In this document: piece by piece, positions 11,764 through 23,216 of the stretch | Layout of the letters: every line of letters starts with the position of its first letter | Position numbering within the stretch: position 1 is the first letter of the stretch | NCBI GenBank assembly: GCA_002245135.1 | Contig: NGBS01001172.1 | Coordinates: 62,001-126,000 of the forward strand | Direction: 5' to 3' | From: Proteromonas lacertae | Taxonomy: Eukaryota > Sar > Bigyra > Opalinata > Proteromonadidae | Length of the DNA: 64,000 nt | The notes under the pieces: model-generated | Seen by the model: the letters and a program-made list of their open reading frames with translations, nothing else | Told to the model about the DNA's origin: nothing | Databases searched by the model: none | Program-made: the position numbers and the translations under genes

Positions 11764-12392
11764 ATTTTAAAATCTATTTAAATATGAAAATGAAACTTGG
11801 CTTGAAAATAAAATAAAAAATCTTTGACTTTAAAGTGATTATTTCAATAACCATAAGGAACTGATCAACAAAAATATGCCAAACCTTTTATTATATGTTT
11901 AACTATACTGTAGTATATTTAGTTTTATAGTTACCTGATTCAGGTTATTTCTTTCTTTTGTAAAACTAATCATATAATCTGATAAATAATAATGAAATTT
12001 ATTACTGTTTAAAATTTTATAGTATAAATCCTTTTGTAGAATTCAAAAAATAAGGTCAAAGTGTCAAAAATGCGAAAAACTCAGATCGAAATTCACACAA
12101 AAATCGATTTTTGATAATATTCTACTAGTTTTTGATAACTCCTGCTAATTAAGGATCACCAAATAAATTAATTTCACCCTTTATATCGTGATTCATTTAT
12201 GGATTATAAATAATATACAAAAAATCTAGATTTAGTGATAAATGATAATAGTGTATTTGGATAAGTATATAATTGAAAATTTCATAGTAATAGAAAAGAA
12301 GAAAAGGTAAAAATATATTACATAAAATTAATAACAATTATAAAATAAAATATATAAAAGTATAATAGCAGAAATTTATAGAACAAAATAAC
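11764..12392. other. Intergenic, about 630 bp, no gene seen
   Basis: Highly AT-rich. It carries AACTTGGCTTGA at 11794-11805, close upstream of the pseudokinase start, and no ORF with coding character. No RNA gene signature was seen. Confidence 0.5.
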
Positions 12393-12410
12393 TATGGGAT
12401 TACTAAGAAT

Positions 12411-12890
12411 ATGTTTTTATTATATAGTGAGTCAAATGATATAAAGGAAAAGTATTCTCTCTTTCAAACTGTGTTAATGAATTACATATCAAATGGTAAA
12501 GCGATAAAGTCACATCAGATATTCAACCATAATTATGTAGAATATGACAAAAGGATAGATCAAGAGACACTAAACAACAAATTATTTCAATTTATAACGT
12601 ATGATGGAATTAGTACTTGTATATTGGATTCATTCCTGTTTAGAAGTTTTTGTCAGAATAAATGTGTATACTAATTTTCTAGAAGAAAGATATAGTCAAT
12701 TACAAGTATATTAATTATATATATTTTCTTAAAGAATTCATTAAAAACAAAACTTCAACATCGTGACTGCAGTTTAACAATAGATGGGTGGAAAAGCCAA
12801 ATCTGTATACAGTTCATTGCAATATCATGCTTCTATTACACTCAACAATTTGAATACAAAATCAAAACAATTGTAGGTGAAGTAAATGAT
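12411..12890 (+). pseudogene. Remnant of a hAT-family transposase
   Basis: Two fragments carry hAT features. The first, 12411-12674, ends in NKLFQFITYDGISTCI and FLFRSFCQN, which resembles the region before the RNase-H fold where hAT proteins read F-I-x-x-(D/N)-G-(I/L)-P and later a phenylalanine-rich block. The second, near 12745-12880, reads LTIDGWKSQ, like the conserved first catalytic D within T-x-D-x-W. No zinc finger, catalytic C-terminal part or hATC region is present, so the element is a fragment. The first part resembles residues 95-135 of the intact BED/hAT protein at 216-2153, suggesting the same family. Terminal repeats were not seen. Confidence 0.55.
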
Positions 12891-13480
12891 GAATGCGATT
12901 ATTCTTCTTATTATTTTTATTATTCAAAAAAAATTGGTGATAAAAATTAGGATTTAACTAACTATTACTATTATTGTCATTTATATTGAAGTATTACTTC
13001 TCTATATAAAATTGATAATATCCAATCTAAAACTGGTTTCAATAAAATAATGTAAATATTTACTGTTGAAGAAGTGATAGGTCCATATACATTTGATAGT
13101 TCTATTGGAATAGATATAAATAAATGTTCATATTTAACTATATATTACAATAATTTTATTGGAAGTTAAAATATATATCCATATTTAAATTGTTATAAGT
13201 TTGAATTATGTCATTGATATAGCCTTCCTTACAATAAGTTACTTCATATTATGTATTATCAATTTGTTTTATAATTATTTACATACTAATTAGCGTATAT
13301 ACTATCTTCTATACTACTATATAAATAAAAAAATTCTCAAAAATTGATGAGGCTTAATTTATATTATATTTGTGTATAATAGCAGTACTCACAATCGAAG
13401 GAAACAATCGATCAATACAATCGATGATTGTTCTGTAATGAAAAATTAATCATAAGCAAAGACTAATTAGGCTATATTAT
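12891..13480. other. Intergenic, no gene seen
   Basis: AT-rich sequence after the hAT remnant. It contains a third exact copy of TGAGGCTTAA at 13348-13357, here not next to any start codon I can recognise, and a cluster of overlapping ATCGAT-like words at 13392-13425. Nothing coding was seen. Confidence 0.4.
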
Positions 13481-16400
13481 TTATAAACAATTATCTTCCA
13501 GTTTGTTCTCCATTCTCTCATTAACCATAATTTCTACAACCAAATCTTTTGATAATATTTCTTCCAACACAATTTTGTTTCTTAATACACTATGATCTTT
13601 CTTATCTTTACCATATAACTTCAAATACCTTACAACAAAATTATCTCTTACTAAATACACATCATACGTAGTAAGAGACATATACATTCCCAAGCAGTTA
13701 TGTTTCTTTATACTATGATTTATTACTTCTCCTTTTTCTTCACTTCTACAACATAATTTGCCTAAACATAATCTCTTTCCACATAACAAACATATACCAT
13801 TTGTATTATTAATATTACAATTCTTACAACATATATCCTTATACATACTATTCAACATTAATGGATCATTTGGAATGTTTATTAAATGCTTCTTAGTAAG
13901 AAAATCTCTTCTTTTAGCTATATCTAATTTTATATTTCCATCAACATTTACGTCTAATAAATCAAAATATTCCATAATTTTCTCTATATTTACTTCTGGA
14001 ATGTGAATATTTTTCTTTGTAGATGAAAAACAACCAACTAATAAGGTGGACTAATTCTATGTGAGGTTTAAAAACAGTTAGAATATCATTTCTTAACGAC
14101 ATAAAATCCTCTGCTATATCACTTGAATAGAGCAACATTACTAAAAATTTATGTATATCTTTCCATTTTAATAATCTTTATGATTCTTTTATACATCTTT
14201 GGATTCTTACATAATATATTCATATATGATGAAAGTAGACTATCAAATAGATAGATCTTTAAAGTATGATAAATTTCTTCTTCATTATTACATGCAAATA
14301 GATTAACAAGCAAAATAGATATAAAATCTTTATCAAAATACTTCTCCATTTCCTCTCTTTCGATATAATCTCCTCTGAAATTCTCATAAAAGTAATACTA
14401 TTCAATAAATATTCTGAAACACATTATTATATTATACCTGTGAGTTAAATAATAAGCATTTCAACATATATCCATTCATTTTAAATGTAGTATTCTCAAT
14501 TTTATATATTATATCAGTTAAAGTTGTAGTTAAGCATATCAATACTTCTTCGACATTTACTGAATCTAAATGAAAATAAAGGAACACAGCCTTTGGATTC
14601 TGCATGTGAAGGTAATTTAGTCCCATTAAAGTTCCATTGACGAAAAATGAGTTTATCGTTAAAACAATTGTAATTTGTAATTGAATTATCAGATTTAAAT
14701 GTAATACTTCTATCGTTAACAGGTATTAATAGACATAAATTATAATAGAGATAATGCAATAACCTATTCAATTACAATAAATAATATTAACAAATATACG
14801 TTGGAAGTATAAATTCTCCTTTGAGAAGATCAACACATGAAAAAATTGTTGTTTCGTTATGTGATATCTGCTGCATAATATACACTACAGATTGATGTTC
14901 TAAACAGTCGATATGATAATGATAAAAGTTCATTTTATCATCTATAACTACTTTAAATAAAGGATAATTCTTGTTATTATTATCCCTCCATTTATATTGA
15001 TTGTCATATGATGTTACTCTTTGATAATTGACAGGTATTACTACATTTTCATCTGAATTTGATGTACAGTAACAAAGATCATTCTCATAATCATCATTAC
15101 CAAAAGGTTCTATATATTTTTCTATAAACTTTTTCTTCTTTTCTCTAATAATGTGTATTTTTGATAATTTTCTTTTTTCTGTTTTTATATATGCATTATT
15201 ACATTCTGTTTCAAATCCGAAGGTATTGAAAATATAATTCATCTGAAATTTAATTTGATGTAATATTTTATTATCCTTGAGATATTTCATCACTTTTTCA
15301 TCTTCTAAATGATCTTTAAGATCATTTAAGCATTTTGAATATCTTCCATCATTATTTGTTTTTTCATTCATTTGACAATATACTATTTTTATAACAATCA
15401 TCCAAACAATAGGTTCAATTATATGTAAATTATTAGGAAATGTTTTTATAGTTTCAACAATTATTTCATCATACCTTTCAGTGAATATAATATTAACAAT
15501 ATTCTTGTTATATCTATTTAAAACTGGTATTGGAAAAGGAGGATTCCATTCAGTTATAAAAAACTTATCAAAAGAATTACAAGACTTACTTTTTACATAA
15601 TATGGATCATAGAATGAATAATACTCTGATTTTATGTGATACTTCATAATTCTTTTTTCACCCATTGAACTAATATCACATAATTTAGCTAGTATTTCAT
15701 CTATATTTGATAATACTTTATTCAACTCAGAAGATTTATAGAAATAATAGTTATTTTCAATATATTTCACTATATCCTCTTTTGTAAGATATTGTTTAAA
15801 GTGAATTAAATGAATTAAGTCTTTCTCAATAATGTCTCTAAGATAAGTTTCTTGGTTTGGACAATTTGTAATAAAAGTTAATAGAAAGAACAAAAAGTTC
15901 GTTTTTAATAAGTAAGGTGTATTTTCATTATCGTATTTATCTTTGACATTTATTTCAAATCTATATATATACATATAATATAAACCTTTATCATACGCAT
16001 CTTCTAAAAATGTGATAATCTGTTGTGATTCTACTTCTGATAGAATAAACTGTATATAAGTCATAAAATATTTCGACTGTAATGTATTGAACGATGTTTT
16101 TCTCTATATATACAAAATAATAATTCATAAATTATACTTCATGTTCTATAGTATGAACTTCATTCTTCCATAATAAGCTGTTGATTTGAATAAATGTATA
16201 AAAATAATGAATTACTCCTTGTAATATAGGAGGAACAATTGATTCACATTTAAAATCTGACAAATCTTCATCAACTTTTAAATCCAAAAAGTAGTTCAAT
16301 ATATTTGGATATGTTAAAAGTGTATTTCTAGAATACTGCGGTAATGTCTGGATTAGTAATGAATATAGCTTATCGTGATATTCATCATTACTATTTCTAA

Positions 16401-18079
16401 GTAATAACATTCCAATTAATGATTCAAATATAAAGGAAAATCTTCCTTTTACACACACTGCTGTTCTTGACATATACAAATTTTCATGATATTTTTTATC
16501 AAAATAATATTTTGGAAAACAATGTATTCTAATGAAGATCTTTTTCATTATTTCCATTTCATCATCTTCTCTTGATGAAGTAAATAATGGCATTAACAAT
16601 TGATATGATGAAAAAAAGCAACTTCTAAAAAGCAGAGTAGTGGGATCAGATTGTTGAGTATCTTTCTTTGTTTTTCTTTCTAAATATCCATTATCCTATA
16701 AATGTATATTTCATTTATATTATATAATATACAGTATTTTTGAGTAGAGTTTCTATTGTATCTAATATTAGATCAATATTAATTCTACACATTTCTGAAT
16801 TATCCATCAATATACTCAATAATTTACACCAAAATTTAAACAACTCTTCATATAGATGCGGTTCTTCATTATCAAATGAATATTTATTTTGAAAATTGTA
16901 ATTCAATGTATTCTTTAACAAATCGCTTGTAAAGAATGTACAACAATTAAAAAGTCTTTCAACAGGATTTTCAATTCTTTTTAATAATTCTGCATCTTTA
17001 AAGATAATATTAACTAATGGCTTTATTTTTTCAATTGAACAATAGCCTTCAATTGAATCTATAAAATATCTATAAAAAACATCAAAAAATATATGACTTA
17101 TGCAATTCTTCAAAATATTCATTTTCAACAGATTGATTATCAATAATATAATACTATCAATTAAATCAGGAGTGAATTTTAATAAATTAAACAACATCAG
17201 ATGTAACAGTGAGAATTTACTATCATCAAAGTATTTTTCACTTAAAACTGATTGATAATATTTTAATAATGTAACATTCTCTTCAGTATGTTTTATTGAC
17301 TGAATGAACTATTACATAATATAATTATTATGAATATTTATACATATTTAGCAACAGTTTCAAGGAAAGGCTCAAAATCTGAATGTGAATTAATCCAAAA
17401 GAGAAATGATTTTACACTTATTCTTGTTTGAATTGGTAAAACATAATACTTCATTCTTATTTCTGGTGGATAGGAAAGATTTACTATTAAATTCATAGAA
17501 TCCATCTATTTTGAATTTATTATATTTTTGTTCTACAGGATTATCTTTATCTACTTTACTACAAAGATTTTTAAAAGCAGCAAAATGTGAAAAATCCTTA
17601 AAACTTTTTGAATAAAAACATATTACTTTCACATTCATATCATTTTTATTTGTATGACTATCGCTTGTAATTTCTGTGAATGATCTTATCATTTTGGGAC
17701 ATAATTCAGAGAGCTTTTTTATCTATATCTTCTAGATTTACTGATGAGTAATCGTAATAATAACATTTTTCTTCACTATAATCGTTATAAGTCTTAATAA
17801 TGTTTTTGTTATTGAAATAAGTATTTGAGGCGTTTAAAGGAGATTGACATATTAATTCTGTATCATCCTATAATATAATTACTGATAGCATCATTATACA
17901 GATAATATGGTAAATATATACTTACCTTCTTTAAAAAGTTCTTCTTTCAACTTTTCAAATTTACACTTGTCATAATCCTTTCTCTGAATATTAAGTTGCT
18001 TATCAAGTTCAGTTGGATTAATTCTTAATATATCATTGAAATTACTTATGTATTCACGATTTAAAGGTGAATTATTCAT
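13481..18079 (-). CDS. UBR1-family E3 ubiquitin ligase-like protein without visible UBR box
   Basis: About nine exons on the minus strand, starting MNNSPLNREY. The middle (exon 14787-16064) carries the family block in which LAKLCDISSMGEKRIMKYH is followed by YYSFYDPYYVKS, corresponding to the UBR helical region. A degenerate RING-like stretch follows (CYCTSN ... HYHIDCLEH). The last exon is the clear UBR C-terminal cap: CCKNCN, then ICLLCGKRLCLGKLCC and an H-x-C pair, as in UBR1/UBR2. The N-terminal 250 residues contain no Cys/His-rich UBR box, although the splice frame holds across a 19-nt intron at 17723-17741. The protein may therefore have lost N-degron recognition, or the box may lie in an exon I failed to see. 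It is a divergent paralogue of the canonical UBR1 at 40624-45930. Frame joins near 14040 and 14600 are uncertain. Confidence 0.7.
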
Positions 18080-18151
18080 TATAAAATTGAATAACGAATA
18101 TATTTCTATTAATTAAAAAACAACACATAATATAACTTATTTTAAATAAAT

Positions 18152-19151
18152 CTATTTTGCTTTTACTGTATTCTTTAATGGAAGCCTATTAATCCCTTTA
18201 GGAACATTAGTTTTAGAAATTGACAATTTATTTGGTTTAATGATTTTAGTTTTACCAGATGGAGTTAATCCTTTAGGTATCTTTGATGGTATTGGATACA
18301 TATTCTCTTTATCTTTTGAAGGAGAGGATTGTTTAACCACTTTCTTCACATTCTGAAGGTGTAGCGAATAGCTTTTTCTTTTCATTTTTCATAGTAATCG
18401 TATTTGCAGTGTATTTAGATGGTATAAGGGATTTATTTTGTGTTTTTGGAGTTTTGTAGAAATCATTGTTTGTTTCATTCTTATCTTTCAATATTTTCTT
18501 CAGACTTTGATTTAGTAAGCATTGTTTCTGTTAAATATATCCTTTCTGGCTCTGAATAAAGATCAATTAGTTTATCATCTATTTTTGGTTTTTTATCTTC
18601 AATTTTTAAAGTAACTAACTCACTGGTAATTCCCATTTTAACATCAGCAATGCCATTCAGAAAGTCACAAAGGATTGAAGTGTTTGAAACATCATTAAAA
18701 CTCTCTTCAATAACATTTGCATGTAGAGGTTTATATTCACCTTGCGATTTAGTTATATTCTCTTTTTCTTCTTTTAACTGTTCTACTGAAATCTTTATAT
18801 CACTCAGAAGACAAAATTGCTCATTATTTATTCTTTTCAGTTCTTCATTTTCTTTTTCTAGTTTATCAATTTTCTGTATTAATATATCTGAATCATTTCT
18901 ATTATCACTATTTGCGCTTACTACAACAGTTTTACTTACTGATTGTTCTTCTGGCTTCACTTCTTCTTTTATGTTGGATAATAAAGCTTCTAGTTTTTTA
19001 ATATGTTGAGTAAGTTGATTATAAATTTCATTTCTTATAGTAATTAAAGAATCTTTCTTGTCTGAGATTTGATTATCTATATTCTTTGTAATTTGATCGT
19101 AACATGAGTTTAGTAAAGATAGAAAGTTATCTGTTTCGTTATCATTATTCA
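18152..19151 (-). CDS. Coiled-coil protein with KEN box; two apparent frame changes
   Basis: From ATG 19151 a 223-residue coiled-coil ORF runs to a TAA at 18481, with heptad-rich text (KIDKLEKENEELKRINNEQ). Coding character then continues in the +1 frame (DKNETNNDFYKTPKTQNK) and, after a second +1 change near 18325, in the 18152-18385 ORF. That last part has KDKEN (a KEN box), PSKIPKGLTPSGK and a basic tail. Both changes occur at GAA-A, and neither place has a usable GT...AG intron. The Ser/Pro/Lys-rich tail with a KEN degron suggests a cell-cycle or spindle protein, but no family was recognised. The start is supported by the AAGCTTGGCTTGA motif 37 bp upstream. Alternatives are two genes, a pseudogene, or sequence errors. 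Confidence 0.55.
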
Positions 19152-19187
19152 TCTTCAAGTAGTGACTGTTTATTTTTTTTAAATATC

Positions 19188-19200
19188 TCAAGCCAAGCTT
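19188..19200 (-). promoter_or_regulatory. AAGCTTGGCTTGA promoter-type motif
   Basis: On the minus strand AAGCTTGGCTTGA ends 37 bp before the ATG at 19151 of the coiled-coil gene. It matches the words at 6936-6947 and 59125-59136, which also lie within 40 bp of recognised start codons. Confidence 0.5.
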
Positions 19201-19267
19201 TGTGTATTTTTGTGTATTTCTTCAAAAAACAACAAAAATGTATATGTTATAATCGAATTAATGTTAA

Positions 19268-20755
19268 TTAGAAACGTGCTCTATTTAATTCTTCATACTG
19301 TTTCTTTGCTAAACCTAAAGCCTTATCAGTTTTACTATCTTCTGTTGAGAACCACCATTCATACAACTCTATTCCTCTTGTACGAGATCTTTCCAACCAT
19401 TTAGGATTAGTAAAGTTTAGCAATATACCATCAAATGGTGATTTTGAATTACTAACCAAGAAAAATCCATCTGGTGGGTATTTTATATCAATCCTTTTCT
19501 GACCAATTTGAGCAATAAATTGATAATGAGCTAAAGCCAATCTTTTAATATAAGAGGGATGATACAACTTTTCCTTCAAATTAACAGCATACTCTTCCAA
19601 AATTCTACCACAAGTGATAAAGTAAGGCATATTATGATCCATCATAGCTTGTTCTAATATCCTACTAGCAAAAAACCCTACTTGATTCCAATAATCGTGT
19701 GTAATTGCAGCTTCCCACCCTTCTTCATCATCTTCATCAGTCTGCAGACGTTGTAACAGTGTTGCTGGACCATTAATATCATGCCATCTCTCTACAAATG
19801 TTTGAAATTGTTCAACATAAGAAGGTAATGTTTGATTGACTGAATATATTCTTCGAACTATTCCAAATGGTTCTATTTTGAAATACTTTTTGAATTGTGG
19901 TGTTGAAACATCTGCCTAATGTTATAATAACAAATATATATCACATATATATACAAACCCTGTAATATATATTCCACCTGGAAATTGGAATTCATTAACT
20001 CTTAAAAAGTCAGTAAAATTATAACCACCTGGAGACTATATAATAATAATAATAATTATTATTATTATTATTCTATATACAGTATCATTTCCATAATAAT
20101 CTAAAAAGAAAGTTCCATTAGGTAAGAATAAATGACTAAATATAGTTTCACGATGTGATGTTGGTAATCTCAATACTTGTCTATCAGCTTTCACAATATG
20201 TTCATCCATTCGATATCCTTCACAAATTGTTAAATATCTGGTTGGCATCCAATGTAAATCGCTTTCTAAGAAGATTATTGAATGATTCTATTTATAATAA
20301 TAATTATAGAATACTGGTAATTGTGATAATAATGCAGTTGCATACTGTGTGAAATAATAATGATCATGTTTATCAGATATCTTATAATTGACTTTTAATT
20401 GCAAAAAGATTAATATTGAAGCAATTACACATGAGATCATATGAAAATTCATTTTTATTGTTTTAGATAAAGATGATAGAATAACTGATAAACCAATTCC
20501 ATAATAATGAAACATTAAAATATTGGGTTGTTGCCAAAATCTAGAAATTACTCCTCTTGAATGTGGATCTAATACACTGATGTTAGATAACATGTGAAAT
20601 ACAATTAAATAACTATTAATTATTAAAACAATAATAAAAAAAAAATACAATGATAAAGCTGATAACATTCCTGTTGCTATTATTTTTGGTGATATTTTAG
20701 AATTTTCAAAACTTATTAATTTTTCTTTAAATGTATAAATTATACCAAGTCTATA

Positions 20756-20798
<43 letters not shown>

Positions 20799-21768
20799 TT
20801 TATACATTACAAAGATTGGTCCAATATATAAACTCTCTTTTGTTGAATAATCCCATATCCAATATTGTAATCTTAATAATGTCGATTCATTATCATGTTT
20901 ATCAGGACTTAATTGAAATGTACCATAGGCTTTACGTAATATATGATAAAAGAAACCTTCAAATGTGGATGGAGCTCCAAAAATAAATGGTTTTGGGTTA
21001 AAAATATCAGTTATCATTAGATAGAAATAAGGTAATAAACCAACACCAAATAACAAGCCAAATCTTATTAAATCAAATATGTTTATTTCATTTCTAAATA
21101 GATATAAAATCCATAATATTAATGGAACTTCAAAGAATAGAATTGACTGTTGATTTGTCATAAAAAATCCACATAATAATGCACCTAAATTAACATCACT
21201 CATTTTGTGGTATATTCCTACTTTTAAACTTTGATAAATTAATATTGTGTTGAATAAATTATTCATTGCAAATACTTCACCATCTATTGCAAATCTCCAG
21301 ATTAATGGAGAAAATGAATATCTATTATTTGATAATATAATTATAATATAAAATATATACATTATTGGTGCAGCTATTATCGCATATTGATTATAAAACT
21401 TAGAATCCTTTGTCCACCAGTCTAAATTTATATACATCATACAGGCTGCACAACTACTAATAACTATTAAATAGCTAGACTATTTTATTTAATACTTGCA
21501 GATAATAAATTGGTACACCAACCTGGATCTTCCATATCAAATAATTTCATAAACAAATGATATATTATGATATAGGTTGGATAGCCTGGAGGATGCGCAA
21601 CACCTAAATGACATGCTTCACCAATTAACTCACCACTAGATAAATAAATACACTCCAATATGGATACCTATCACCTCCTGCAATAGTTGGGTACAATGTA
21701 CGATAATATACTGATAAAGTTATGGCAAATATGGATGGCAAGACATATAAATTTGGTATTTTATTCAT
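19268..21768 (-). CDS. TMEM260: Protein O-mannosyltransferase TMEM260 (DUF2723 family)
   Basis: The N-terminus MNKIPNLYVLPSIFAITL is a membrane segment. It is followed by LYPTIAGGD and, across a 32-nt intron, SGELIGEACHLGVAHPPGYP, the DUF2723 signature with the catalytic-type acidic residue in GGDSGE. About ten membrane helices follow (exons 20751-21440 and 20288-20668). A lumenal C-terminal domain then begins DLHWMPTRYLTICEGYRMD, as in human TMEM260, and ends in a TPR-like helical region (LALAHYQFIAQIG). In animals TMEM260 is an ER enzyme that O-mannosylates IPT domains of receptors. Substrates here are unknown, and no IPT protein is seen in this window. Introns contain long ATT/TAA repeats (for example 20755-20803). 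It is divergent from the coiled-coil gene at 21829, with 60 bp between starts. Confidence 0.9.
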
Positions 21769-21828
21769 TTGCTTGATTTGATATAAATTAAAAATATATT
21801 CGTTTTAATTTCGTTTTGAAATATAAAA

Positions 21829-22991
21829 ATGTCTCAATTTCCTCAACTACAGGGTAGATCGACTGATGATTTTGGTAAAACATTGACAATTGGTGTGAAA
21901 TCTTTATCGAGTCTAAGTACAGAACTTGAAAGGCCATCTGCATCGTATATTCTTTGTAGTTATTCCAATAGTATTTCTGATGATAAATATTTGAAATCAA
22001 AATATTCTAGACTAATGAAATCCTGTAAATCTGCTGGAGTATTTCGTGAATTGTATTTTACAAAATATTCATTTTTATAGAGATCAAAAGATATTGGTAT
22101 CCACCATCCAATCAAAAACAAAACAGAGTAGGAAGATGTAAAGTCCAAACATTCGATCCACTTCGATCAGAAGTATCAACACCGAAAAGTGCTATTTCTC
22201 CTAAATCTTCATCATCAGATCCATTTGAAGTTCAATTAATAGAATCATTGGGAGGTGATAATTATGTCTCAGTAAGAGGAATAGAACCAAATGCAAAAAA
22301 ATCAAGGAAATGTTTCAACGTAATAAAGAGATATATAGAATATAATAACACAAGATATAGTCAACCACTCCAAGAAGCAGTAGAACAAGTAGAAGTTGCT
22401 TTATTTCACAAATATTCACATAAATCAATGGATGATCAACTGTACAGTACGGAGTATTATCAGAGCCAATCATTGATAGAGTCATTACAGCATCGAATAT
22501 CGAACTTAGAGACTGATTTAGATGACAGAAAACACGAAATTCAGGAATTAGAATTAGCTAAAGATAAACAAGAGATTGATTTGAAGGACATAATAGCTAA
22601 TAAGAATGATATTATTTCTGAATTAAGGAAGACTGAGAAAAGAAACCAGTATATCCTAGAAATGTATGAAGATGAACAACAATATAGACAGCAAGTAGAA
22701 AAGAAGTTTAATCAATTGGTAATACAGAAAAGAGAAGATGATGAGAGATATAACAATCTATTACAACAACATAAAGAATTACAGGATTTATATGATGATT
22801 CATCGAAGCGATTGTCTGAAATTGCTACTGAAGTATTTTTAGATTTATTTTTTATTTATTTTTAGAAAGCATTAGCTTGTAGGGCTGTTGATAAATTGAA
22901 AGATGAGTGTTTGGAGTATAAAGATAAATTGGAGAAAGTATCAAGAGATTTAGCAAAGTGTAGAGTATTGCTGGATGCATTAAGGAAATAA
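21829..22991 (+). CDS. Coiled-coil protein, unknown function
   Basis: Three exons. Exon 1 starts MSQFPQLQGRSTDDFGKT. An intron ending at about 22082 joins it to a region reading KRYWYPPSNQKQNRVGRCK, and a small globular domain precedes residue 150. From about residue 190 a long coiled coil runs to the C-terminus (LIESLQHRISNLETDLDDRK; EYKDKLEKVSRDLAKCRVLL), with the final exon after a 33-nt intron ending at the TAA 22989-22991. The first splice is the least certain, because the stop at 22078-22080 must be removed using a TAGAG acceptor. I recognise no family; a cytoskeletal or ciliary scaffold is possible. Confidence 0.55.
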
Positions 22992-23216
22992 GTATTGTTT
23001 TTTGATTTAATTTAACATTATTTTTATTTATTTTGAATGTATTTTTTATAAATTGAGTATTATAACATATAATATAAGCAATTAAATACTTTAAACTTAA
23101 ATAGTTCAGAAATTTATAAAAATCTGTAAATCTCACCAATTCAATTGTTTGCAACTACATATTACATAACCAAAACAACAAACAATATATTTATAAACTT
23201 AAAAAATCTATTAAAC

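Noticed and set aside
12745-13200. Second half of an active hAT transposon
   Set aside because: Only the first catalytic-region words are present; no hATC domain or terminal repeats follow.
18650-19009. Plus-strand ORF of 119 codons
   Set aside because: Complement of the coiled-coil gene; Ser/Phe-rich composition is the mirror of Glu/Lys codons.
20751-20805. Poly-tyrosine coding repeat
   Set aside because: The (TAA/TTA)n run lies in a TMEM260 intron; reading it as protein is an artefact.
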